Assembly: GCA_030446715.1 (NCBI GenBank)
Contig: JAUJMU010000007.1
Span: 62,001-126,000, forward strand
Source of the DNA: Cytophagales bacterium
GTDB taxonomy: Bacteria; Bacteroidota; Bacteroidia; Cytophagales; 172606-1
Direction: 5' to 3'
DNA length: 64,000 nt
In this document: positions 1-8,636 of the stretch, one piece after another
How positions within the stretch are numbered: the stretch's first letter is position 1
Layout of the letters: each line of letters begins with the position of its first letter
Notes under the pieces: model-generated
Database searches by the model: none
Told to the model about the DNA's origin: nothing
Seen by the model: only the letters and a program-made list of their open reading frames with translations
Program-made: the position numbers and the translations under genes

Positions 1-429
1 ATCTCTTTCGGAGATTTGTCCCCATGGGTTGCCGCGCTCTGCTAAACGTTTATCAGACATGCGTCACCATTATTATTCTCCACCCATAGATCGGGGGTTC
101 ATCGCTGCTCTGAAATCGAGGAAAATAGAGGTAGTAAGTGCTGTGCAAAAATTCGAAGGCCCCCATGCTATCCCGAAGATAAATCCGTAATACAACCAGA
201 TACTGTCATTGCCGCCACCGGATACCAGCATGGATTAACAGTTTTACTAGGACACCTTAATGTGCTGGACAAAGAAGGACAACCTCAGCTCCTTGAAAAT
301 AGTGTATCCGCAAAAGCTTCCCACCTTTATTTCGCCGGATTCCGTTACGGTTTACTTGCACTTTTACCCTACATCAAAGAAGATGCCCGTAAAATCGCTG
401 AATCGATCCTCAGGACACAGCTTATATAA
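1..429 (+). pseudogene. C-terminal remnant of an ArsO-like flavin monooxygenase
   Basis: The reading shifts frame more than once, but joined pieces give the end of a FAD/NAD(P)-dependent flavoprotein monooxygenase: FGDLSPW near base 8, then DRGFIAALKSRKIEVV, then AVQKFEG, then DTVIAATGYQHG (the ATG motif of flavin monooxygenases), then LYFAGFRYGLLALL and a stop at 427-429. ATGY and the terminal FxGFR segment are family hallmarks. The gene is cut by the window edge, so the N-terminal part cannot be seen. The frame changes at about base 25 and again near 160-170. Enzymes of this type sit in arsenic operons. The N-terminal part of a similar protein lies at 37195, the other end of the island. Confidence 0.7.
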
Positions 430-454
430 CTTTTGGCAGGTAGTCTGTTTATCC

Positions 455-520
455 CTGATTGTTTCCGGATAACCGTAAACTGTCGCCCGGCTGATCCCAG
501 GAATGCGGACAATCCCGTAA
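455..520 (-). pseudogene. Possible serine-recombinase HTH remnant
   Basis: Read on the minus strand, this stretch gives VRIPGISRATVYGYPETI, which resembles the C-terminal helix-turn-helix of resolvase/invertase recombinases (typically a GISRATVYRYL-like motif). No intact catalytic domain follows; the neighbouring reading is full of stops. It is a short match and could be chance. With the repeat at 763 it suggests that 430-900 is a scar of mobile DNA. Confidence 0.35.
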
Positions 521-762
521 GCCGTCTTATTTTTCTGTTCACATGGTTCTTGCCGCTTATGCCTTGGCCATTTGCTGCTTTAGCTGCTTTACCGGAATTT
601 TTGCACCTGCAACGTAGCCCGAATCAGGCAAGTCACTTCTTCAGTTACCAGCGTGACCGGCGATCATGCCGTTACACTAACAGTTGCTTTTCTGCCCTTA
701 GCTTTAGCGGGACTTCCGGTTGGGAACCTGCCCCTTCGTTTACACAGGCCATTGTGCTTTTA

Positions 763-822
763 GGAGTACTGCAGGTTTTTCAGGAATCTGGTTATCAAGC
801 GGGAGGAAGAAAGGAACAACAA
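763..822 (+). repeat. Diverged repeat, copy A (partner at 21643)
   Basis: These 60 bases match 21643-21702 at about 54 of 60 positions, with 22 identical bases from 763. Translated in one plus-strand frame both copies give EYCRFFR...KR..ERNNK, so they may be remnants of one lost gene. About 120 bases further on, both copies have a similar CCCCTTG/GTGTTA stretch just before a short gene. Confidence 0.7.
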
Positions 823-997
823 ATGGATCATGCAGAGCAGGAATGAAATACATACTTTGGCTGTTTGACCAATTCGATGTGTGATAGACATAAACCTACA
901 AAAATTATATACATAATTTATAGAATTGTGTAAAGGCCGCTTGTCCCCTTGGTGTTAACTTTGTAACAGTTACATAACTGGTTGTTCTTCTGAAAGT

Positions 998-1372
998 ATG
1001 TTTAAGCACGTCCTACATATTATTCTTGCGCTTACACTCCTGATGTCGTTTACAGGAGTTGTAATCACTAAGAATTACTGTGATGGCTTACTAATGTCTT
1101 CCCAGATTAATTTTGGAGGGGCCGATCATTGCTGCGGCTCGGAAATGCCAGCCGGGCATTTTGCGCAGGAGTTTCAGTCGGTTAAATTAACCGCTGACTC
1201 GGATGTACAGATGGAAGGAATAAAATTACCGGCAGCAGGCATTGTTACGGTATTAAATTTTATTACTGAGTACCTCCAGGCGGCAATCCAGGAAAAGCAA
1301 CCCTTGGCTGTCTACGCAGCTCCCACCCTCACACGGGATATTCCAATCCTAGTCAGGACCTTTAGAATTTAG
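998..1372 (+). CDS. HYC_CC_PP family protein (metal-related, exported)
   Basis: A 124-residue protein with an N-terminal hydrophobic segment (residues 5-25) that reads as a signal peptide or anchor. Next come KNYCDG, DHCCGSE and a C-terminal RDIPILVRTFRI. This order of one Cys, a CC pair and a conserved hydrophobic tail is that of small Bacteroidota proteins called HYC_CC_PP, which sit beside copper and heavy-metal efflux genes. The Cys residues suggest periplasmic metal binding, but the family's biochemical role is not established. A second, diverged member lies at 2096, and the RND efflux genes follow. A TAACTTTG box 35 bases upstream may be part of its promoter. Confidence 0.7.
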   Translation: MFKHVLHIILALTLLMSFTGVVITKNYCDGLLMSSQINFGGADHCCGSEMPAGHFAQEFQSVKLTADSDVQMEGIKLPAAGIVTVLNFITEYLQAAIQEKQPLAVYAAPTLTRDIPILVRTFRI

Positions 1373-1468
1373 TAGTAAGTAAGACTTGCCGGGCGTGGCG
1401 GGAAGATATTTGTATCCCCCCTGCCCCTTTGCTTCCAAGCCTTCAGGCTTAAGATAGCGCTATGGCTT

Positions 1469-1960
1469 TTGCTTACTTTCTTACTATTATATTCTTTTCC
1501 CGTGAAATCTTCTCTTTTCATTGTCGTTCCAAGCATTATTTTAGGTTTTCCCCTCATCAGTCAGGCTCAGCTACCGGCAGATTATAAACATCGGCTAATG
1601 CACGCGCAGGACGTTAGTACGAACCACATTCTTTTGTCAACCCAGGCAGAAGTCTCTGGCCAGCGGCATCATTACAAACTCGCTTCAATACCCTCCGGCC
1701 GTGCTATAAACCAGTTCCTTGAAGCTGCTTCGGCTTGTTGTGCACCAGCATTTTATAGCGCATTCTATTCAATGGCTAATTATAAGCGTCCCTACCGGGT
1801 TGCAGACAAAAAAAGTTGCCTGAAGGGATATCCCTGTCAGCAAGGGGCGAAAATGGCTTGGTGCGCTAGGCAAGGCGAGGGAACACTGCTCGTTCTACCC
1901 AATGCCCTCTTACGGGAGCACCTGGGGAATTTTCCCTTACAGGCGGATCAGATTTATTAA
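1469..1960 (+). CDS. Hypothetical exported protein, possibly decayed
   Basis: The open frame runs 163 codons from a TTG; no good ATG start is in frame. Residues 12-33 are hydrophobic and end in SQAQ, like a signal peptide with a cleavage site. The rest (ADYKHRLMHAQDV, TQAEVSG, ACCAPAFYSAFYSMANYK) has no family I recognise. The segment from TQAEVSG onward reads somewhat like an outer-membrane barrel protein, and a frame break may have removed its real start or end. It lies between two HYC_CC_PP genes, a slot often filled by a metal-related outer-membrane gene in Bacteroidota. Function unknown. Confidence 0.35.
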   Translation: MLTFLLLYSFPVKSSLFIVVPSIILGFPLISQAQLPADYKHRLMHAQDVSTNHILLSTQAEVSGQRHHYKLASIPSGRAINQFLEAASACCAPAFYSAFYSMANYKRPYRVADKKSCLKGYPCQQGAKMAWCARQGEGTLLVLPNALLREHLGNFPLQADQIY

Positions 1961-2095
1961 GTTGGAATCCTAACTTAATCTGCTCTTTTCCCGTAACCAT
2001 TTAAAATATAGGTTTTTAGCGTGAAGGCTTCTTTTTGCCCTATTCCTATAGAGTGCCCCTGTTCAGGTCTGTTTTTATAATTGATAAAAGGATAA

Positions 2096-2491
2096 ATGTT
2101 ACCCGCAATTAGAAATAGTATTAGTTTCCTTTTGATTGTAACCGTACTGATTGCCTCAGTGGGATTTACCATCACAAGGTACTATTGTCCGGTTATGGAC
2201 AAGACTACTGTTGCTGGGCATCAGGAAAATTGCTGTTGCAAGGGTAGTATTCCGCAAAAAGATGCGTGTTGCGATTTGGAGAAATTACTCCTGAAATCAG
2301 AAGCATTTACGGATGCGCATCATAGTAAAAGCCTCCATAAACAGCTTTCACTGGCTATTTCACCAGTTGTTCTTTGGGTACTCGCTACTTTTCGGGTAAC
2401 GGCTGCCCTCACACTTGAACCTGTTTACCTTTCTCCACCTCCCCGCTCGGGTAGAGTAATTGGTATTTTATACCAAGTCTTCTTAATCTGA
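2096..2491 (+). CDS. HYC_CC_PP family protein (metal-related, exported)
   Basis: A 131-residue small protein with a hydrophobic N-terminus (residues 8-28), then TRYYCPV, ENCCCKG and DACCDLEK, a second hydrophobic stretch near 85-105, and LSPPPRSG before the end. The aromatic-Cys, CC and PP pattern is the one that names the family. It carries more Cys than the copy at 998 (six, in three clusters), which fits metal binding outside the cytoplasm. It lies just upstream of the cusA-like pump, likely in the same resistance block. The role is inferred from context only. Confidence 0.72.
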   Translation: MLPAIRNSISFLLIVTVLIASVGFTITRYYCPVMDKTTVAGHQENCCCKGSIPQKDACCDLEKLLLKSEAFTDAHHSKSLHKQLSLAISPVVLWVLATFRVTAALTLEPVYLSPPPRSGRVIGILYQVFLI

Positions 2492-2720
2492 TACGCTTGT
2501 CTTTCCCGGACCTGAAGAAGGGAAAGCTTTCTGCCGAGGCCATTGTCCTTGCTTTGGAGCAATCACAAAGCTATTCATCTGTAAGAGCCTCCTTAGAATG
2601 AAATAGCATATCTCCCCTTTCTCGGCTGTCTGATATTGTTACGGCTTTTCACGCCTTAGTATGGGTAACTGTACTCGGAAAGCCGACTCCATCCACTTAT
2701 TCGTTTCCACCCCAAAAACT

Positions 2721-4013
2721 ATGATTGAAAAATTAATTGCCTTTTCAATAAGGAACCGGGTACTGGTATTACTGATCGCCACCGGCCTGTTTGCCTGGGG
2801 TCTGTACTCAGTGCAAACCAGTAAAATCGATGCCATTCCCGATTTATCAGAAAATCAAGTCATCGTCTTCACAGAATGGATGGGACGTAGCCCCCAAATT
2901 ATCGAAGACCAGATCACCTACCCACTGGTGACAAACATGCAGGGAATTCCCAAGGTCAAAAACGTTCGGGCTACATCCATGTTCGGAATGAGCTTCGTGT
3001 ACGTCATCTTCGAAGAGGACACCGATATCTACTGGGCCCGGGAACGGGTACTGGAACGGCTCAATTACGCCTCTCGCTTACTCCCAGAGGGAGCAGTTCC
3101 TACGTTAGGACCCGACGGTACTGGAGTGGGCCATATCTTATGGTATACTTTGGATGCTCCCGGGATGGACTTGGGGGAACAACGGGCTATTCAGGACTGG
3201 TACGTGAAGTTTGCTCTACAAACCGTGAAGGGGGTGAGTGAAGTGGCCTCGTTCGGCGGCTTTCAAAAGCAATACCAGGTGACAGTTGATCCTACCCGGT
3301 TGACCTATTACGGCATTTCCCTGCCAGAGGTCATTGGCGCCGTGCGCAGTAATAACAATGAAGCCGGGGGCAGCAAGTTCGAGATGAGTGATATGGGCTA
3401 CATTATCAAGACTACCGGTTACATTGAGGACATTGCTTCCCTGGAAAACATTTCCCTCAAAACCCAGAACGCTATACCCGTTCGCATCAAAGATGTAGCT
3501 ACGGTGCAAATGAGCGGGGAAACCCGATTAGGGATTTTTGATGTGAACGGGGAGGGGGAGGCCGTAGGGGGTATTGTGGTGATGCGTTACGGGGAGAATG
3601 CCGATCAGGTAATCGACCGGGTAAAGGAAAAGATGCTGGAAGTAGCAAAGGGCTTACCCAAAGGCATGAAGTTTCGGCTCGTGTATGACCGCAGTGGCTT
3701 GATTGAATCAGCCGTCACCTCCATCAGGAATACCCTTATCGAGGAGATGATTACCGTGTCGCTGATAGTGATCGTGTTTCTGTTCCATTTGCGCAGTGCC
3801 TTGAGCATTATAATCCAGATTCCAGTCACCATTGCTACCAGTTTTATCCTGCTCAATGCTTTTGATATTTCCTCCAACATTATGTCCCTGACAGGAATTG
3901 CCCTGGCCATTGGAGTAATCGTGGATAACGGAATTGTGATGGCTGAGAACTCGTACCGCAACTTGGCCTTGCGGCAAAAACAGGAAGAAGAGGAAAGACT
4001 GGTTTCTAAATAA
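2721..4013 (+). CDS. cusA: CusA/CzcA-type RND metal efflux pump, N-terminal part
   Basis: Residues 1-430 of a heavy-metal RND pump, which exports Cu(I)/Ag(I) or other cations across the envelope using the proton gradient. I chose ATG 2721 (MIEKLIAFSIRNRVLV), the usual family start, over the upstream ATG at 2661. Visible features are TM1 at 12-30, the porter segment (SKIDAIPDLSENQVIVFTEW), and TM2-TM4 with the helix carrying GVIVDNGIVMAENSYR, the proton-relay helix. The frame stops at 4011-4013. The missing second half continues in another frame from about 4014, so this is one gene broken by a +1 shift in an A/T-rich run (CTAAATAAAAC). The break lies in a variable loop and both halves are well conserved, so a recent mutation or a sequencing indel is likely. 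Confidence 0.85.
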   Translation: MIEKLIAFSIRNRVLVLLIATGLFAWGLYSVQTSKIDAIPDLSENQVIVFTEWMGRSPQIIEDQITYPLVTNMQGIPKVKNVRATSMFGMSFVYVIFEEDTDIYWARERVLERLNYASRLLPEGAVPTLGPDGTGVGHILWYTLDAPGMDLGEQRAIQDWYVKFALQTVKGVSEVASFGGFQKQYQVTVDPTRLTYYGISLPEVIGAVRSNNNEAGGSKFEMSDMGYIIKTTGYIEDIASLENISLKTQNAIPVRIKDVATVQMSGETRLGIFDVNGEGEAVGGIVVMRYGENADQVIDRVKEKMLEVAKGLPKGMKFRLVYDRSGLIESAVTSIRNTLIEEMITVSLIVIVFLFHLRSALSIIIQIPVTIATSFILLNAFDISSNIMSLTGIALAIGVIVDNGIVMAENSYRNLALRQKQEEEERLVSK

Positions 4014-4038
4014 AACGATCCTAAAACAACTAACGGTT

Positions 4039-5931
4039 ATGAATAATCGAGAGCGGCTCCAAATCATAGAAAGTTCTAGTAAACAAGTATCCCGGGGGAT
4101 ATTTTATTCAACGGTGATTATTATCACCTCCTTTTTACCAGTGTTTTTACTCTCGGGTCAGGAAGGCAGGCTCTTCCATCCGCTGGCTTTTACCAAAACC
4201 TTTATTCTCGTGGTGGATGCGATTCTGGCTGTCACGTTGGCTCCGGTGCTGATTACGTTTTTCATGAAGGGCAAATTCAAGACGGAAGAACAAAACCCAT
4301 TGAACCGGTTTTTGGAACGCCTCTACACGCCACTGATCCGCTGGTGCCTTCGCCACCGCAAGACAACCATTGGTATCAATGTCCTGGCTCTGGTGGTAAG
4401 CATACCCATGCTGCTGAGTTTGGGAACTGAGTTTATGCCACCCTTGAATGAAGGTTCCATTCTGTTTATGCCTGTTACCCTGCCCGATGTTTCCAACAGT
4501 GAAGTAAAGCGCATTCTGCAGGTGCAGGACAAGATCATCAAAAGCTTGCCGGAAGTGGAAAGTGTGCTGGGAAAGGCCGGCCGGGCGGCTACGGCCACTG
4601 ATAATTCCCCCATCAGCATGATTGAAACAATTGTGCTGCTGAAACCTAAGGACCAATGGCGGGAAGGCGTCACCAAGTCCGACATTATTGCTGAACTAAA
4701 CAGCAAGCTGCAGATACCAGGGGTCGTAAATGGCTGGACCCAGCCCATCATCAACCGGATCAATATGCTTTCTACCGGGATTCGCACGGACGTAGGTGTA
4801 AAAGTATACGGTCAGCAACTAGACAGCATTTATAAGATTTCCACTCAGGTAAAGGAAGCACTCGAAGGGGTAGAAGGGATAAAGGATTTGTATGTAGAAC
4901 CTATTACGGGGGGCAAGTACCTGGAAATCGATGTGAACCGTGACCAGCTTGGCCGGTATGGACTCAGCGTGGACCAGGTAAACCAGGTCGTGGAAACGGC
5001 CATCGGGGGTACGCCCATTGCTAATACTATCGAAGGCCGCCAGCGGTTCAGCATTAATGTGCGGCTGGCGCAGGACTACCGTAACAGTCTGGAGGAAATT
5101 CGCCGCATCCCGATCCAAACCGCTGCCTACGGAGTAGTACCGCTTTCGTCAGTAGCCGAAATCAAATTCACCGAAGGGCCACCCATGATCAGTTCCGAAA
5201 ATGCTATGCTTCGGGGGGCCGTGTTATTCAACGTTCGGGACCGGGATTTAGGAAGTACTGTGAAAGAGGCTATGGAGCGGCTGGAAAGCTTTTCCGGTAC
5301 CCTCCCCAGTGGGTATTACCTGGAGTGGAGCGGGCAGTACGAAAACCTGATTAGTAGTCAGCGAACACTGCTGCTTATTCTGCCCATTGTGCTGCTGGTC
5401 ATCTTCGGCTGCTTGTACTTTGCCTTTCACTCCATAAGGGAAGCCTTTCTGAGTCTGATTACCATTCCCTTTGCCTTGATTGGCGGCGCCTACCTGGTTT
5501 ACTTCTATGGTGTAAACCTCTCGGTTGCCGTAGCGGTCGGTTTTATTGCCCTGTTTGGCCTTGCCGTAGAAACGGGGGTGATTATGGTCATCTACCTCAA
5601 TGATGCCATGCAGCAACTGGTGGCCCGGAAAGGCAATTCCAGGGAAACGATTACGAAAAAAGAATTAGAGGAAGCTGTTTTTCAGGGAGCAGCCAAACGC
5701 CTGCGTCCCAAGCTTATGACTGTGTCGGTATCTCTCTTTGGACTAGTGCCCGTCTTGTGGGCCACCGGAACCGGAAGTGATGTCATGCAACCCATTGTAT
5801 TACCCCTGATCGGAGGCGTATTTACTTCCTCCACGCATATTCTGCTGGTCACGCCCCTGATATTCCTGATGACCAAAGAGTATGAGCTTAAAAAATTTGG
5901 AAAGATCGATGTATTGGAAGTTAAACATTAA
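4039..5931 (+). CDS. cusA: CusA/CzcA-type RND metal efflux pump, C-terminal part
   Basis: A 630-residue ORF that continues the pump: SSSKQVSRGIFYSTVI, LTGQEG-like SGQEGRLFHPLAF, the second porter domain, and the final TM bundle. It has NRINMLSTGIRTDVGVK and PPMISSENAML, where the metal-carrying Met residues of CusA-type pumps lie, which favours Cu(I)/Ag(I) over Zn/Co/Cd. Upstream codons in this frame (NKTILKQLTV) join naturally to the end of the first part, so the ATG at 4039 is probably internal. With the N-terminal part the protein would be about 1,070 residues, normal for the family. The TolC-like gene starts 11 bases downstream. Confidence 0.85.
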   Translation: MNNRERLQIIESSSKQVSRGIFYSTVIIITSFLPVFLLSGQEGRLFHPLAFTKTFILVVDAILAVTLAPVLITFFMKGKFKTEEQNPLNRFLERLYTPLIRWCLRHRKTTIGINVLALVVSIPMLLSLGTEFMPPLNEGSILFMPVTLPDVSNSEVKRILQVQDKIIKSLPEVESVLGKAGRAATATDNSPISMIETIVLLKPKDQWREGVTKSDIIAELNSKLQIPGVVNGWTQPIINRINMLSTGIRTDVGVKVYGQQLDSIYKISTQVKEALEGVEGIKDLYVEPITGGKYLEIDVNRDQLGRYGLSVDQVNQVVETAIGGTPIANTIEGRQRFSINVRLAQDYRNSLEEIRRIPIQTAAYGVVPLSSVAEIKFTEGPPMISSENAMLRGAVLFNVRDRDLGSTVKEAMERLESFSGTLPSGYYLEWSGQYENLISSQRTLLLILPIVLLVIFGCLYFAFHSIREAFLSLITIPFALIGGAYLVYFYGVNLSVAVAVGFIALFGLAVETGVIMVIYLNDAMQQLVARKGNSRETITKKELEEAVFQGAAKRLRPKLMTVSVSLFGLVPVLWATGTGSDVMQPIVLPLIGGVFTSSTHILLVTPLIFLMTKEYELKKFGKIDVLEVKH

Positions 5932-5942
5932 ATAAAAGGCTG

Positions 5943-7232
5943 ATGAATAAGAAGTTGGAAATATATATATATACGCTTGGGCTGGTAGTTTTTCTGCTGC
6001 CGGCTGTGCCGGCACAGACACACCAGGTGGAAGGGGCGGTACACGTCCCGGTTCTACCCCTGGATTCGGTACTCACGCTGATTATACAAACCAATCCGCA
6101 ATTGCAAGCTTTTGAATGGAGGGCTAAAGCCATGGATACCTATGCCAAAGGAGCTACCAGTTGGGATGCACCACGTCTTGGTGCAGGGCTTTGGATGACG
6201 CCCTACAATCAATCACGGGCCATAGAAATGAATAATGGCCAGAAGCAGGGCATGGCCATGCTATCGGTAGAGCAAATGATTCCCAACCCGGCCAAGCAAC
6301 GGGCTCAGCGGGACTATCTGGAGGCGCATTCGGCCGTGGAGCGGGCCAATCAGCAGTTTGCCTATAATGAACTGCGCGCCCAGGCCAAAACGCTGTATTA
6401 CGAGTGGGTAGTGCTCCGGAAGAAAGATGCCGTGTTAACTGAAGACGAAGAGTTGCTTCGCTTTTTAATCAAGCTGGCCCAGGTACGCTATCCCTATAAT
6501 CAAAGCGGGCTCAACAGCATATACGAGGCAGAGGCCCGCTTAGGCATGCACCTCAATGACCATGCAGCTCTCCTCAATCAGATCCGGCAGCAAAATATTG
6601 CTCTGAATACTCTGATGAACGTGCCCAAGAATCAGGTTTATACCGTGGATACTACCCTGGATATTACCCGTAAAATCGTTCTGGTCGATACGGCAGCCCT
6701 GGCTGCCAGCCGCAGTGACATACGAAGTTTGGAGCAATCCATACGCTTGCAACGCTTGAATCAGCGGCGGGAAGCCTTGGAAGGAAAACCGGAATTCGGC
6801 CTCCAGTATAGCCACATGAATAGTCTGGGTAGGATGCCCAACCAGTTTACGCTGATGGGTATGGTTACAGTCCCTATCGCGCCTTGGTCAGCCAGAAAGT
6901 ACAAAGCTAACCAGGAGGCCATTGGCTACGAAATTGAAGCCCTTGAGCGGGAACGAGAGAGTCTTCTCAATGTGGCTACTGGTACATTGGCTTCCCTGAT
7001 CGCTGACATAGAGACCAGGCGGCAGCAGATCGAAAATTATGAACAGGAGATCTTACCTGCTTTAAAGAAGAATTATGAGGTCACGCTCCGGGCCTACGAG
7101 CAAAATACGGCCCAATTGCCTCTGGTCATCAATGCCTGGGACACTTTGAAAATGACGCAGATCCAGTACTTGGACACAATGGAAGCGTTTTTAAAATTAC
7201 AAATCGCCTATGAAAAAGAACTTGAAAAATAA
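5943..7232 (+). CDS. TolC-family outer-membrane efflux channel
   Basis: A 429-residue protein with a signal peptide (hydrophobic 8-24, cleavage near VPAQ), then the two long coiled-coil repeats of TolC/CusC/CzcC channels, for example DSVLTLIIQTNPQLQAF at the start of the first repeat and the helical LLNQIRQQNIALNTLMN region. It would form the outer-membrane exit duct of the tripartite pump with the CusA-like protein and the adaptors that follow. It lies 11 bases after the pump gene, and its last 23 bases overlap the first adaptor gene, so the genes are almost certainly translated from one transcript. Confidence 0.85.
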   Translation: MNKKLEIYIYTLGLVVFLLPAVPAQTHQVEGAVHVPVLPLDSVLTLIIQTNPQLQAFEWRAKAMDTYAKGATSWDAPRLGAGLWMTPYNQSRAIEMNNGQKQGMAMLSVEQMIPNPAKQRAQRDYLEAHSAVERANQQFAYNELRAQAKTLYYEWVVLRKKDAVLTEDEELLRFLIKLAQVRYPYNQSGLNSIYEAEARLGMHLNDHAALLNQIRQQNIALNTLMNVPKNQVYTVDTTLDITRKIVLVDTAALAASRSDIRSLEQSIRLQRLNQRREALEGKPEFGLQYSHMNSLGRMPNQFTLMGMVTVPIAPWSARKYKANQEAIGYEIEALERERESLLNVATGTLASLIADIETRRQQIENYEQEILPALKKNYEVTLRAYEQNTAQLPLVINAWDTLKMTQIQYLDTMEAFLKLQIAYEKELEK

Positions 7233-8583
7233 AATCAGGGTCCTCCTGTTCATCCTCCCTCTGCTACTGCTGTTGAGTAGCTGTAAGGAGAACGTCCGGA
7301 AACATTCGGACCCGGAAGGGGTGCACGTGCATGCGGATTCCGGGGTGTGGACCTGTCCCATGCACCCACAGATCATACGCGACAAACCGGGCAGTTGTCC
7401 CATCTGTGGAATGGACCTGGTTAAAAAAGAAGGCGCTGCTGCTAAAGACACTTTAACCACTGAGCTGGGGGATCTCCTCAAGCCCGTTAATGCTGCGGTA
7501 GTGTCGGGCATCCGGACCGTACGTCCGCAAGAGGGCACCAAAGAAGTACCGCTCCAGTTACCTGGGAGCGTGGAATACGACACCCGCCGGGTGCAAGTCA
7601 TTTCCGCCCGCTTTGGGGGACGGATCGAAAAACTCTACGTCCGTTACAATTATCAGCCGGTTAAAAAAGGCCAGAAGCTCTTTGATATCTACAGCCCCCA
7701 GATTGTTACGGCTCAGGAAGAATTTATATTCCTGCTTGGCAGTGACCATGATAATGAAGCGCTACTTCGCGCCGCCAGGAAAAAACTAAGTCTTTTGGGA
7801 CTCTCTGCCGCACAAATCAACCACATTGCCGCAACCCGTAAACCTCAGTACCGCCTGGCTGTTTATAGCCCTTACGAGGGCTATTTAGTGGAAGCGCTGC
7901 CGGCTCTCTCACCACTTGCTTCCTCCGGTTCAGCCATGCCTGCGGCTTCTTCAGTCAGTGGCGGGATGGACGGAATGAGTGGGAGGATGCCATCCGGAGA
8001 CGAAGCTACGGGGATGACTGCTTCCCAAGCGGGAACTTCTAATCCTCCAACTGACAACAGTCTTTCTCTTACTGAAGGGGCTTATGTAAGTGCGGGACAA
8101 CCTGTATTCCAGATTGTCAATACCGAAAAAGTATGGGCCGTCTTCCGGGGATATCCAGGGGACATTAACCAGGTACGCAAAGGACAGCCTATAGAAATCC
8201 GGATGGAGAATGATACGAGTCAAACCTTTACGGGGCGGATAGACTTAATTGAACCCTTTTACCGGGCGGGTCAGAACTCAGCTACCTTAAGGGTTTACCT
8301 GGACAATCCAAACGGAAACCTATTGGTGGGCAATTTGCTTTCGGGAAAGTTGCGGGTGGAATCGGACTCAGGCCTGTGGCTTCCCCGTGCCGCCGTACTG
8401 GATTTGGGTAGCCGGCAGGTAGCTTTTCGCCGGGAAGGGGGAACATTAACACCGGTTGAGGTGCAAACCGGTCTGCGTACCCAGGATTGGGTGAAAATTT
8501 TATCAGGTCTTACTGCGCAAGATGAAGTGGCTGCTAATGCGCAGTACCTGGTAGACAGTGAAGCCTTTGTACACTTGGAATAG
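7210..8583 (+). CDS. cusB: CusB-like RND periplasmic adaptor with metal-binding domain
   Basis: A 457-residue lipoprotein adaptor: lipobox LLSSC near residue 22, then a heavy-metal-binding domain at about 45-75 (WTCPMHPQ...SCPICGMDL), then the membrane-fusion-protein barrel-sandwich and hairpin domains (RFGGRIEKLYVRYNYQPVKK). It links the inner pump to the outer channel and may hand over Cu(I)/Ag(I). Unlike most homologues it has a Met/Gly/Ser-rich insertion of about 50 residues near 235-290 (SAMPAASSVSGGMDGMSGRM) within the lipoyl half-motif region. The start overlaps the TolC-like gene by 23 bases. A second adaptor follows at 8637. Confidence 0.87.
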   Translation: MKKNLKNKIRVLLFILPLLLLLSSCKENVRKHSDPEGVHVHADSGVWTCPMHPQIIRDKPGSCPICGMDLVKKEGAAAKDTLTTELGDLLKPVNAAVVSGIRTVRPQEGTKEVPLQLPGSVEYDTRRVQVISARFGGRIEKLYVRYNYQPVKKGQKLFDIYSPQIVTAQEEFIFLLGSDHDNEALLRAARKKLSLLGLSAAQINHIAATRKPQYRLAVYSPYEGYLVEALPALSPLASSGSAMPAASSVSGGMDGMSGRMPSGDEATGMTASQAGTSNPPTDNSLSLTEGAYVSAGQPVFQIVNTEKVWAVFRGYPGDINQVRKGQPIEIRMENDTSQTFTGRIDLIEPFYRAGQNSATLRVYLDNPNGNLLVGNLLSGKLRVESDSGLWLPRAAVLDLGSRQVAFRREGGTLTPVEVQTGLRTQDWVKILSGLTAQDEVAANAQYLVDSEAFVHLE

Positions 8584-8636
8584 GAGCATGTAATTGATCA
8601 GAAGGATGCCAAGAATCAGAATTCAACCAACTGTAA

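Larger units (their letters stand above)
430..997. other. Gene-free decayed stretch
   Basis: There is no convincing intact gene between the flavoprotein remnant and the first HYC_CC_PP gene. The overlapping plus-strand ORFs (260-472, 433-846) have no recognisable domain and cross the remnant. The stretch holds the possible recombinase HTH scar, the diverged repeat copy at 763-822, and a TAACTTTG sequence (956-963) that could be a Bacteroidota -7 box for the gene at 998. Confidence 0.5.

Noticed and set aside
260-846. Plus-strand ORFs 260-472 and 433-846 as genes
   Set aside because: The first runs out of frame over the flavoprotein remnant; the second has no domain and crosses mobile-DNA scars.
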